Origin: Rickettsiales bacterium
GTDB lineage: Bacteria; Pseudomonadota; Alphaproteobacteria; Rickettsiales; UBA3002
NCBI GenBank assembly: GCA_947441895.1
Contig: CANEUT010000012.1
Location: forward strand, 1-17,157
DNA length: 17,157 nucleotides
Direction of reading: 5' to 3'
Part shown: positions 6,957 through 13,472 of the stretch, piece after piece
How positions within the stretch are numbered: the first letter of the stretch is position 1
Layout of the letters: every line of letters begins with the position of its first letter
Program-made: the position numbers and the translations under genes
Notes under the pieces: model-generated
What the model saw: only the letters and a program-made list of their open reading frames with translations
Told to the model about the DNA's origin: nothing
The model's database searches: none

Positions 6957-8495
6957 CTATAGCGGCAAATTATCGTGACGTTTTTTGGGGTTCTTGAGTT
7001 CTTTTCCACGCAGCATGGCCAGCGCGCGGCACAACCGCCAGCGGGTGTTTTGCGGACGAATCACATCATCGAGGTAGCCACGGCTGGCCGCGGCAAACGG
7101 CGAGGCGAAATTATCGCGGTAGCTATCCACCGCGTCATCCACCTCTTCCTGATTTTTCAGCTTGCCCTTGAAAATAATTTCCACCGCGCCTTCGGGGCCC
7201 ATCACCGCAATCTCGGCACTTGGCCAGGCATAGTTAATGTCGTTACGCAAATGTTTAGAACCCATCACAATGTAGGCGCCGCCATAGGCTTTGCGCACAA
7301 TCACCGTAATTTTTGGTACCGTGGCTTCCGCGTAAGCATAGAGCAGTTTTGCGCCATGGCGAATAATGCCGTTATGCTCCTGCGCGGTGCCCGGCAAAAA
7401 GCCCGGTACATCGACCAGCGTAACCAACGGAATGCGAAACGCATCACAGAAGCGCACAAACCGCGCGGCTTTGCGGCTGGCATCGATGTCTAAACACCCG
7501 GCCATTTCGGTGGGCTGGTTAGCCACAAAACCAACGGTGTGGCCTTCCATGCGGCCAAAACCCACAATAATATTCTTTGCAAATTCGGGGTTAATTTCGA
7601 AGAAGTCTTCTTCATCCACCACGCGCTTTAACACGTCGAACATGTCATAGGGCTTGTTCGCATTATCAGGCACCACGGTGTTCAGGCCCATTTCCACACG
7701 GTCGGCCGGGTCTTCGGTGGGGCGCACGGGCGCCTTATCGCGGCACGAAAGCGGCAGGAAATTCACCAACCGGCGCACTTGCAACAGCGCTTCAATGTCA
7801 TTGTCATAGACCATATCGGCCACGCCGGTGTGACGGCCATGCACATCAGCACCGCCCAGTTCTTCCTGCGTCACTTCTTCGTGGGTCACGGTTTTCACCA
7901 CCTCAGGACCAGTGACGAACATGTAGCTGCTGCCGCGCACCATAACGGTGAAATCGGTCAGCGCCGGACTATAAACCGCGCCACCGGCGCATGGCCCCAT
8001 GATAACAGAAATTTGTGGAACCACGCCGCTTGCCAGCACATTGCGCTGGAAAATTTCGGCGAATCCGGCCAGCGAATCCACGCCTTCTTGAATGCGCGCA
8101 CCGCCCGAATCATTCAGGCCGATAATAGGCGCGCCCATTTTCATTGCCATATCTTGTACTTTGCAGATTTTCTTGGCGTTGGTTTCGGAAAGCGAACCGC
8201 CGAGCACGGTAAAATCTTGGCTATATACGAACACCAAGCGACCATTGATGGTGCCTTGGCCGGTCACCACGCCATCACCGGGAATTTTTTTGCCTTCCAT
8301 GTCGAAATAGGTGCAGCGATGCTCGACAAACATGTCGTATTCCTCGAACGAATCGGGGTCGAGGAGCACTTCCAAACGCTCACGCGCGGTCAGCTTGCCT
8401 TTATCGTGCTGCACGTTAATACGTGCCTGACCACCACCAAAACGGGCGGCTTCGCGCTTATGTTCGAGTTCTTTGACAATCGCAACGGCGTTCAT
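6957..8495 (-). CDS. pccB: Carboxyltransferase beta subunit of propionyl-CoA (acyl-CoA) carboxylase
   Basis: A 512-residue carboxyltransferase that transfers CO2 from carboxybiotin to an acyl-CoA. The N-terminal half holds GGSLSETNAKKI and the first oxyanion motif GPCAGGAVYSPALTDF (167-182). The C-terminal half holds FLPGTAQEHNGIIRHGAKLL (366-385) and the second oxyanion motif KAYGGAYIVMGSKHL (402-416). The ending KKRHDNLPL matches the PCC beta family tail. The frame is open further upstream to 8564, but I start at the ATG at 8495 (MNAVAIVKEL) because it gives the family length and follows a good promoter. At residue 409 this protein has Ile where propionyl-specific enzymes have Asp (GGAYDVM); see findings. 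It is probably the first gene of the cluster. Confidence 0.94.
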   Translation of the reverse strand: MNAVAIVKELEHKREAARFGGGQARINVQHDKGKLTARERLEVLLDPDSFEEYDMFVEHRCTYFDMEGKKIPGDGVVTGQGTINGRLVFVYSQDFTVLGGSLSETNAKKICKVQDMAMKMGAPIIGLNDSGGARIQEGVDSLAGFAEIFQRNVLASGVVPQISVIMGPCAGGAVYSPALTDFTVMVRGSSYMFVTGPEVVKTVTHEEVTQEELGGADVHGRHTGVADMVYDNDIEALLQVRRLVNFLPLSCRDKAPVRPTEDPADRVEMGLNTVVPDNANKPYDMFDVLKRVVDEEDFFEINPEFAKNIIVGFGRMEGHTVGFVANQPTEMAGCLDIDASRKAARFVRFCDAFRIPLVTLVDVPGFLPGTAQEHNGIIRHGAKLLYAYAEATVPKITVIVRKAYGGAYIVMGSKHLRNDINYAWPSAEIAVMGPEGAVEIIFKGKLKNQEEVDDAVDSYRDNFASPFAAASRGYLDDVIRPQNTRWRLCRALAMLRGKELKNPKKRHDNLPL

Positions 8496-8527
8496 TTTGG
8501 GCTCATCGGTTGTTGAACGAAACCGGC

Positions 8528-8556
8528 GGTATAGCACAGGCAAAACGCCACCGCAA
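8528..8556 (-). promoter_or_regulatory. Proximal promoter for pccB
   Basis: On the minus strand TTGCGG (8556-8551) is followed after 17 bases by TATACC (8533-8528), preceded by TGC, an extended -10. A start near 8521 gives a leader of about 25 bases to the ATG at 8495. This also argues against the longer pccB frame starting at 8564. Confidence 0.45.
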
Positions 8557-8601
8557 AGCAGCAATTTTGCATGATGTTAGTAACGGCACATCCGATGATT
8601 T

Positions 8602-8632
8602 TTTATAGGTTTTTTAGTTGGTTAACTGTCAA
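8602..8632 (-). promoter_or_regulatory. Distal promoter-like sequence upstream of pccB
   Basis: On the minus strand a perfect TTGACA (8632-8627) is followed by an A-rich stretch and TATAAA (8607-8602). The spacing is 19 bases, longer than ideal. It directly follows the terminator of the upstream gene, which is a natural place for a promoter. Confidence 0.35.
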
Positions 8633-8658
8633 GAAAAAAGAAAGCGGAATAACCGCTT
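8633..8658 (-). terminator. Rho-independent terminator of the 148-residue hypothetical gene
   Basis: On the minus strand AAGCGG (8658-8653) and CCGCTT (8647-8642) form a stem with a TTATT loop. It is followed two bases later by a T-rich run (TTTTTT within 8639-8633). It lies about 36 bases after the stop codon at 8694 and insulates that gene from pccB. Confidence 0.75.
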
Positions 8659-8693
8659 CCTTTCCTAAGTTTTAACTGTGCTGTCAATAACCG

Positions 8694-9140
8694 TTATTGC
8701 TTGATAATGGCTCCGCCCTTACCGTCTGGGCGTACCACGTGACGCAAGGCCTCCACGGCGCCCAAAATCTTCTCTCCTTCGGAGCCAGTCAATACCGGGG
8801 TATTTTCACCAGGCTTGAGGGCACGCGCCTGTTCAACAGCCGTGCTGATTCTCTCATAATATCCTTTGCTCTGCTCAGGGGTTAAAGTATAAACCACATT
8901 TTCCAATTTTGGATCTTGCTTGTTGCTGTAATTTACAACTTCGATGCTGTGATTTTCGGGGTTAAGATTTACGCGAAAGCCGTCATTTGGTTTCGCTCCA
9001 TCCACCGCAACATCAATACTTGGAATGTTGCCGCCTTTGTTACTAGACACAAGTCCCTTCCATACTGAAACTTCCACTGGACCGCGCACAGTAACCGACG
9101 CTGCTTCATAATTATCATGACTAAAAGGTACTCCTGACAT
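8694..9140 (-). CDS. Hypothetical protein, 148 residues
   Basis: I do not recognise this family. The frame extends to 9170, but the ATG at 9140 (MSGVPFSHDNYEAASV) has GGAG seven bases upstream and is the likely start. The protein is soluble in appearance, with no signal peptide or membrane segment. The first half alternates beta-type stretches (VTVRGPVEVSVW, FRVNLNP, SIEVVNY). The second half has a likely helix (about residues 91-108) and a charged, Gly-rich end (RPDGKGGAIIKQ). Codon use is richer in A/T-ending and rare codons (AGA, GGA, GTA, TTA) than its neighbours, which suggests a different history. It is monocistronic: its own terminator lies downstream, and a dispersed repeat separates it from the ATP12 gene upstream. 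Confidence 0.75.
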   Translation of the reverse strand: MSGVPFSHDNYEAASVTVRGPVEVSVWKGLVSSNKGGNIPSIDVAVDGAKPNDGFRVNLNPENHSIEVVNYSNKQDPKLENVVYTLTPEQSKGYYERISTAVEQARALKPGENTPVLTGSEGEKILGAVEALRHVVRPDGKGGAIIKQ

Positions 9141-9180
9141 AAAAATTCTCCATCCATTTGTGATTAACATGTTTAACGAA

Positions 9181-9213
9181 ATAATATCCTCAGAATACCC
9201 CCCCCCGGTTAAG
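9181..9213 (-). promoter_or_regulatory. Nine-base C/G tract in the presumed promoter of the hypothetical gene
   Basis: On the plus strand C-residues run from 9198 to 9206. On the minus strand this G-tract lies between TTAACC (9213-9208) and TATTAT (9186-9181), a possible -35/-10 pair 21 bases apart. A length change of the tract would alter that spacing. A nearby palindrome AACATGTT sits at 9166-9173. Promoter assignment here is weak; the homopolymer itself is plain. Confidence 0.3.
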
Positions 9214-9247
9214 AAATCGTTAATATAGATAAAATTTTATCTTTGTC

Positions 9248-9301
9248 ATTCCCGCGAAGGCGGGAATCCACTGTAAGGAGATCCCGGGTCAAGCCCGGGA
9301 T
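9248..9301. repeat. Dispersed double palindrome (CCCGCGAAGGCGGG / CCCGGG type)
   Basis: ATTCCCGC (9248-9255) and GCGGGAAT (9260-9267) form a perfect 8-base stem with a GAAG loop. Thirteen bases later ATCCCGGG (9281-9288) and CCCGGGAT (9294-9301) form another. The pair is a very common extragenic repeat in proteobacteria. The first half shares its core with the hairpin at 264-281. It sits directly after the ATP12 stop codon and may act as an mRNA 3' end or weak terminator. Confidence 0.75.
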
Positions 9302-9309
9302 GAAAATAA

Positions 9310-10041
9310 CTAGCGAATAAGAGCCAGATACGAAACCGCCGCGCGAATATCGCGGCACTTGGCGTTCCAGTTGGCAACGGTATCGGGGTCCATGCCCCAC
9401 TTCTCGGCCTGAAAATCTTCGTCGAGCCGCGCCAGTTTCAACGCGTGCTCCACCTCCACCGCCCCATGCCACAACGCAACTGCCAGCAGCGATGAACCAA
9501 GCATGGGCACCATCATAGCAACTGGGGCCAATGTTGCAGCATTTGCTGCAGCAAAAAGCGCAGCAATTTTGGCGAGCGATGCCTCGGGCTGGGCAATGGG
9601 CATCACCCCTTCGGTGAGGTTAAAGGTTACTTTGTGCGTTTCATAATACCAGCCGAGCAGCGGCCCAAAGGCTTCTTCCTGACGGAGGCGCAACACTTCA
9701 TCAGGCGCGCGATAATAAAGCAGATCCGTATCGGTATAGGCGCGCAGTTCGGCAAGGATACTCTCGCGGTCGGCTTCGATACGATCAATGGTGATATTCA
9801 GCAGGCGCGTCAGCGGCATGGTGTCGGGGTCAATGAACTCCACCTGCGCTTCCCACTCGGCCACCATGGCTTCGGCCAGTTTTTGCGTGGGCACGATGAG
9901 CTTTTGCTTAGCGGGGGTTTTAATGGTTTTGCCATCCAGCGTAATGGCGTAGCCATCATTCACTGGGTCAAGCGCCACGCGCTTGTAGAAGCGCTTGGGA
10001 AGGGCGCGGCGCTCCATTTTAGCTTGCGACATGCTGACCAT
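9310..10041 (-). CDS. ATP12-family F1-ATPase assembly chaperone
   Basis: About 243 residues of the ATP12 family, which in mitochondria binds the F1 alpha subunit during ATP synthase assembly and is conserved in alphaproteobacteria. Recognisable parts are the N-terminal LPKRFYKRVAL and LDGKTIKTPAK, then EWEAQ, the MPLTRLLNITID stretch, and the C-terminal RLDEDFQAEKWG. The frame is open back to 10173, but that would overlap the rluC-like gene. I place the start at the ATG at 10041, seven bases after that gene's stop, with TAGG just upstream. ATGs at 10032 and 10017 are alternatives. It is the last gene of the rarA-crcB-rluC run. Confidence 0.88.
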   Translation of the reverse strand: MVSMSQAKMERRALPKRFYKRVALDPVNDGYAITLDGKTIKTPAKQKLIVPTQKLAEAMVAEWEAQVEFIDPDTMPLTRLLNITIDRIEADRESILAELRAYTDTDLLYYRAPDEVLRLRQEEAFGPLLGWYYETHKVTFNLTEGVMPIAQPEASLAKIAALFAAANAATLAPVAMMVPMLGSSLLAVALWHGAVEVEHALKLARLDEDFQAEKWGMDPDTVANWNAKCRDIRAAVSYLALIR

Positions 10042-10048
10042 AAACGGC

Positions 10049-11029
10049 CTATTCGTGCTCGTCGAGCGTGAGACCAAGCATATCCAGCGACTTGGCAAAA
10101 TGGGCCGAAAGGGGTGCACAAAATTCGCGCTCGGGTTTACCGAACATGGGGGGCAATTCAATTTTCCATGCATGCAAATGCAGCTTGCCTGAGAGCTCGA
10201 CGCCGCCCTTCACATGCGCGGCACCGCCGCCATATTTCCCGTCGCCCACAATGGGGGTTTTCATTTCAGCCATGTGCACGCGCAATTGGTGCGTGCGGCC
10301 CGTCACCGGCTCCAGCTCAACCAGTGCCATTTTTTTGGCGAGGTGCTCCAGCGTGCGATAGCGGGTGATGGCGCGTTTGCCGTCTTCGTCCACACTGCGC
10401 ACCATTTCGCGGCTGTCTTCGCCCTTGGCCACCTTGTCGAGGTTCGATTCAATTTCACCCGTGTAGGGGTTGGGCACGCCCACCACCAGCGCGAGATATT
10501 TCTTCTGCATGGTTTTGCCTGCGAACGCACGCTGCAGTTCTGTGGCAGCAGCCACATGACGTGCCAGCAGCAGCACACCGCTGGTGTCTTTATCAAGCCG
10601 GTGCACCAGGCGCGGAATGCCCTTGGCTTCAAACTGGAGCGCCGGCAACAACCCATCCAAATGTTTCACCACGCCGCTGCCACCTTGTACGGCCAAACCA
10701 GCGGGCTTGTTGATGACGAGGATGTCTTTGTCTTTGTAAATCACCCAATCTTGCGCTTCTTTAGCAAGGTCGAGCGTCAGCACCATTTTTTGTTTTTCGC
10801 GCGGTGCGGCAGCCTTATCGGGCTGGTTAATCACCCCGCGCACCTCAATGCTTTGGCCGGTGGCCACGCGGTCTGCCCCTTCTGATTTTTTGCCCTCAAG
10901 GCGAATAAGCCCCTTGCGCAGCGCCTTCTGATAAATGCCGTTGGGAGCGCTGCCCAGAATGCGCTGGCACCAGCGGTCGAGCCGGGCGCCGTCTTCGTCT
11001 TTATGAACGCGATACGTTTTCTTTTCCAT
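10049..11029 (-). CDS. rluC: RluA-family 23S rRNA pseudouridine synthase (RluC-like)
   Basis: A 326-residue pseudouridine synthase with an N-terminal S4 RNA-binding region (about residues 1-65, ARLDRWCQRIL through RKGLIRLEGKK). The catalytic domain contains INKPAGLAVQGG and HRLDKDTSGVLLLA; the catalytic Asp is residue 146 in the RLD. GRTHQLRVHM follows. The family isomerises specific uridines in 23S rRNA, and RluC modifies three sites. The S4 domain and length fit RluC or RluD, and I favour RluC from the alphaproteobacterial context. The ATG at 11029 is eight bases after the crcB stop; the longer frame to 11155 would overlap crcB. Confidence 0.9.
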   Translation of the reverse strand: MEKKTYRVHKDEDGARLDRWCQRILGSAPNGIYQKALRKGLIRLEGKKSEGADRVATGQSIEVRGVINQPDKAAAPREKQKMVLTLDLAKEAQDWVIYKDKDILVINKPAGLAVQGGSGVVKHLDGLLPALQFEAKGIPRLVHRLDKDTSGVLLLARHVAAATELQRAFAGKTMQKKYLALVVGVPNPYTGEIESNLDKVAKGEDSREMVRSVDEDGKRAITRYRTLEHLAKKMALVELEPVTGRTHQLRVHMAEMKTPIVGDGKYGGGAAHVKGGVELSGKLHLHAWKIELPPMFGKPEREFCAPLSAHFAKSLDMLGLTLDEHE

Positions 11030-11037
11030 AAAACAGC

Positions 11038-11400
11038 TTATCGCACGAGCTGCCACCCCAATGCAACCGCCACGAGCGATAATAGAACACTTGCCGCCAC
11101 ATAAATCGCCGCCTGCCCCCAGCTGCCTCGCTGAACGAGTGAAAGCACATCCCACGAAAAGGCCGAAAACGTGGTGAATCCGCCCAGAATACCCGTCACC
11201 AGAAACAGGCGCGAGCTTTCTGAATCATTCACCGCAAACCGCGCCATCAGCACCCCAATAAGAAAAGACCCGATGATATTCACCGCCATGGTGCCCAGCG
11301 GAAAAGGCTGCGGGTGAAAACGCATCACCAGCTGCACCGCAAGGTAGCGCGCCACCGAACCCAGTGCCCCGCCAAGGGCAACGAATAGAATCTGCTGCAT
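11038..11400 (-). CDS. crcB: Fluoride ion channel CrcB/Fluc
   Basis: A 120-residue, four-helix inner-membrane protein of the Fluc family, which exports fluoride as a dual-topology dimer. GGALGSVARY, the NIIGSFLIGVL helix with its conserved Asn, and GGFTTFSAFSWD (the phenylalanine-box and central ion site segment) are diagnostic. The start at the ATG at 11400 (MQQILFVAL) is set by AGGAG five bases upstream, overlapping the end of rarA, so translation is probably coupled. There is no fluoride riboswitch in front because the gene lies inside the operon. Confidence 0.95.
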   Translation of the reverse strand: MQQILFVALGGALGSVARYLAVQLVMRFHPQPFPLGTMAVNIIGSFLIGVLMARFAVNDSESSRLFLVTGILGGFTTFSAFSWDVLSLVQRGSWGQAAIYVAASVLLSLVAVALGWQLVR

Positions 11401-11402
11401 GG

Positions 11403-12800
11403 CTACTCCTGATTGCGCTTGCTGCGCAGCTTGGCCCAATAATCAAGCCGCTTGCCAATATCGCGTTCGAAGCCGCGTTCCATGGGTTGATAAAACTGCT
11501 CGCGGTCCATTTCATCGGGGAAATAGTTCTGGCCGCTGAAGCCATCTTCGGCGTCGTGGTCATAGGCGTAACCTGCGCCGTAACCCAAATCTTTCATCAT
11601 CGCGGTGGGGGCGTTCAGAATATGTTTCGGCGGCATAAGCGAGCCATGATTGGCGGCAGCTTTTTTTGCCGCTTTGAATGCAGCATATTGCGCGTTGCTT
11701 TTGGGTGCCGTGGCCAAATAAATGACGCTTTGTGCAATGGCCAGCTCCCCCTCGGGTGATCCCAAACGCTCATAGGTTTCGGCTGCCGCCAACGCCTGCA
11801 CATGGGCCTCAGGGTCGGCCATGCCAATATCTTCCACCGCAAAACGAATCAGGCGGCGGTTGATGTAGCGGGGGTCTTCGCCACCCGCCAGCATGCGCGC
11901 GAACCAATACAGCGCCGCATCCACATCGCTGCCACGCATGGATTTGTGCAGGGCAGAAATGAGGTTGTAGTGGCTCTCTTGCGCTTTGTCATAAACGGGT
12001 GGACGTTGTTGAAGGAGTTGTCCTAGCTCTGCCGGTCCAAGAAGCGGTGCGTAGGCCGAAGGCCGAGCCTTTAGAGGGGGTATGGGGGGCTCGCCCCCAT
12101 CAGGCGCGCCAGCGTCACTCAAGGAAGTTGCCTCCCAAATGAACTCCAACATCGTGAGTAGATAGCGACCATCGCCATCGGCCATGGCATAAAGCGCATC
12201 GCGCGCTTCTTGGGTCACCGGTAGCGGTCTTCCTACGAGCTGCTCCGCACGCGCAATCATGTGCCCCAATGCATCCGGCGAAAGCCGGTTCAGCACCAGC
12301 ACCCGCGCGCGCGACAGCAACGCCGAATTGAGTTCAAACGATGGGTTCTCGGTGGTGGCACCAATTAGCACCACGGTGCCATCTTCCACCACGGGCAGCA
12401 GCACATCTTGCTGGGCGCGGTTGAAGCGGTGAATCTCATCGACAAACAGCGCCGTACGCTTCCCCATTTGTTTGTTATGCGCCGCCTCTTCGAAATGTTT
12501 TTTTAAATCGGCCACGCCAGAAGCCACTGCTGACACTTGCATCAACGTGTAGCCCGCCGCCTCGGCCAGCAACCGGGCGATGGTGGTTTTGCCGCAGCCC
12601 GGCGGGCCCCACAAAATGACCGACTGCAACTTCTGCCCATCCACCATGCGGCTGAGAATGCCGCTAACACCCGTCAGATGTTCCTGCCCAATCACCTCGG
12701 CAAGCATCTGCGGACGCAGCTGCTCGGCCAGCGGTGCGGTCTGCGGCGCAGCGGTTTGAAAGAGCGAATTCTGAGTGGTGGTTTTCTTACGGGCGGTCAT
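11403..12800 (-). CDS. rarA: Replication-associated recombination protein RarA (MgsA) AAA+ ATPase, with an in-frame repeat insertion
   Basis: A 465-residue clamp-loader-like AAA+ ATPase that acts at stalled replication forks. Visible motifs are PLAEQLRPQ, Walker A GPPGCGKTT (65-73), Walker B ALFVDEIHRF (117-126), sensor 1 IGATTENPSF and the arginine-finger SRAR (163-166). The C-terminal family core runs from YDKAQESHYNLISALHKSM to NAPTAMMKDLGYGAGYAYDH and NYFPDEM. Between LLTMLEFIWEA and LLQQRPPVYDK an extra Pro/Gly/Ala-rich stretch (residues about 225-251) is encoded by palindromic GC-rich repeat DNA. I use the ATG at 12800; the frame extends six codons further to a GTG at 12818. First gene of the rarA-crcB-rluC-ATP12 run. 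Confidence 0.94.
   Translation of the reverse strand: MTARKKTTTQNSLFQTAAPQTAPLAEQLRPQMLAEVIGQEHLTGVSGILSRMVDGQKLQSVILWGPPGCGKTTIARLLAEAAGYTLMQVSAVASGVADLKKHFEEAAHNKQMGKRTALFVDEIHRFNRAQQDVLLPVVEDGTVVLIGATTENPSFELNSALLSRARVLVLNRLSPDALGHMIARAEQLVGRPLPVTQEARDALYAMADGDGRYLLTMLEFIWEATSLSDAGAPDGGEPPIPPLKARPSAYAPLLGPAELGQLLQQRPPVYDKAQESHYNLISALHKSMRGSDVDAALYWFARMLAGGEDPRYINRRLIRFAVEDIGMADPEAHVQALAAAETYERLGSPEGELAIAQSVIYLATAPKSNAQYAAFKAAKKAAANHGSLMPPKHILNAPTAMMKDLGYGAGYAYDHDAEDGFSGQNYFPDEMDREQFYQPMERGFERDIGKRLDYWAKLRSKRNQE
12048..12128. repeat. Palindromic repeat element inserted in frame in rarA
   Basis: ATGGGGG (12082-12088) pairs with CCCCCAT (12094-12100) over a GCTCG loop. GGCC-GAA-GGCC forms a second hairpin at 12054-12064. 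The sequence contains CCCCCATCAG and CCTTTAG, both also present in the intergenic block at 451-560. It encodes about 27 residues not expected in RarA and keeps the reading frame. The boundaries are approximate, judged from where the RarA family sequence stops and resumes. Confidence 0.5.
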
Positions 12801-12851
12801 GGACTCATCTAACTCCACTTTCCGCCAAAATGCAAAGAAGACCCATGCGCA

Positions 12852-12897
12852 ATATCATCAAACTGTCATAAATGTTGGCCGCCGATTGGTGTAAATT
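12852..12897 (+). promoter_or_regulatory. Divergent promoter region with a Pho-box-like pair
   Basis: ATATCAT (12852-12858) and CTGTCAT (12863-12869) are separated by CAAA. This 11-base period gives 12 of 14 matches to the PhoB repeat CTGTCAT, pointing toward the gene at 12906. A -10-like TAAATT lies at 12892-12897. On the other strand TTTACA (12895-12890) and TTTATG (12872-12867), spaced 17, are a weak promoter for rarA overlapping the same box. All of this is pattern matching on short sequences. Confidence 0.3.
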
Positions 12898-12905
12898 GAG
12901 AGGGT

Positions 12906-13328
12906 ATGAGCACACCAAAGACAAATACAATAAACACCCCAACGCCGAGCACCATGGTGATCGACGTGAATCAGTTCAGCGCCGATCAAAGCAAGGTCAA
13001 TCAGCAGCGCAGCGTCAACATGGGTGGCGGCGCGATTGTCGGCTCAATTCTGGCAGGTATTGCGGGCTATTACGCCACCCGCAAGGCAGAAAACGGCCGC
13101 CGAGCACTATCGATTCTGGGTGGTGCCGCTGCTGGCGCTGGCGCCGGATTTTTAATTGGGCAACACATTAAAACCAATGAAGAGGGCCGGTCAGATGCGT
13201 TATTAACCGCCGCTAAATCAGGCAATTTTGAGCATAAAATTAAAGATGAAATGGAGAAGCGCGAAGATGCTGAATACAGCAAAGGCTTGATCACCGGCGC
13301 GCTGAGCGGCGGATGGTGGATGTGGTGA
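12906..13328 (+). CDS. Small glycine-zipper protein of unknown function
   Basis: A 140-residue protein with no family I can name. Residues 1-35 are polar. Residues about 40-56 (GGGAIVGSILAGIAGYY) and about 70-86 (ILGGAAAGAGAGFLIGQ) are Gly/Ala-rich hydrophobic segments with GxxxG spacing, joined by a basic turn (TRKAENGRR). They look like a membrane-inserting helical hairpin or glycine zipper. Residues 90-130 are charged and helical (HKIKDEMEKREDAEY), and the end is GALSGGWWMW. No cleavable signal is seen. GAGAGGG just before the ATG may serve as ribosome binding site. It is a single gene, divergent from rarA and ended by a strong terminator. Confidence 0.75.
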   Translation: MSTPKTNTINTPTPSTMVIDVNQFSADQSKVNQQRSVNMGGGAIVGSILAGIAGYYATRKAENGRRALSILGGAAAGAGAGFLIGQHIKTNEEGRSDALLTAAKSGNFEHKIKDEMEKREDAEYSKGLITGALSGGWWMW

Positions 13329-13352
13329 GCCACTCCGCCACAACCTAGCAAC

Positions 13353-13380
13353 AAAAAAGGCCACCCATTGGTGGCCTTTT
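13353..13380. terminator. Bidirectional rho-independent terminator
   Basis: GGCCACC (13359-13365) and GGTGGCC (13370-13376) form a perfect 7-base stem with a CATT loop. It is flanked by six A on the left (13353-13358) and four T on the right (13377-13380). It ends the glycine-zipper gene on the plus strand and, with a six-T run on the minus strand, the spc ribosomal operon. Confidence 0.88.
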
Positions 13381-13392
13381 CAAATCTTATTG

Positions 13393-13424
13393 GCGAATGG
13401 TTGTTCTGCTGATCAACCATTCGC
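13393..13424. other. Perfect 11-base inverted repeat downstream of rplO
   Basis: GCGAATGGTTG (13393-13403) and CAACCATTCGC (13414-13424) pair perfectly around a ten-base loop. There is no T-run next to it, so it is not itself a terminator. It lies between the rplO stop and the bidirectional terminator and may stabilise the 3' end of the operon mRNA or be a protein-binding palindrome. Confidence 0.6.
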
Positions 13425-13472
13425 GCAGCTCTCGCTGGCTCATGGCTGGCTCGCCCAGCTCGCCGCCGACGA

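Noticed and set aside
9209..9472. Minus-strand open frame containing a PGLTRDLL...RLRGND type peptide
   Set aside because: This peptide is the well-known spurious translation of the dispersed palindromic repeat at 9248-9301.
11401..11460. Fluoride riboswitch before crcB
   Set aside because: crcB starts two bases after the rarA stop, so the upstream sequence is rarA coding sequence with no riboswitch-like fold that I can see.
13387..13443. Minus-strand 18-codon open frame beginning MSQRELREW after rplO
   Set aside because: Too short to support, no ribosome binding site, and it is largely formed by the inverted repeat at 13393-13424.
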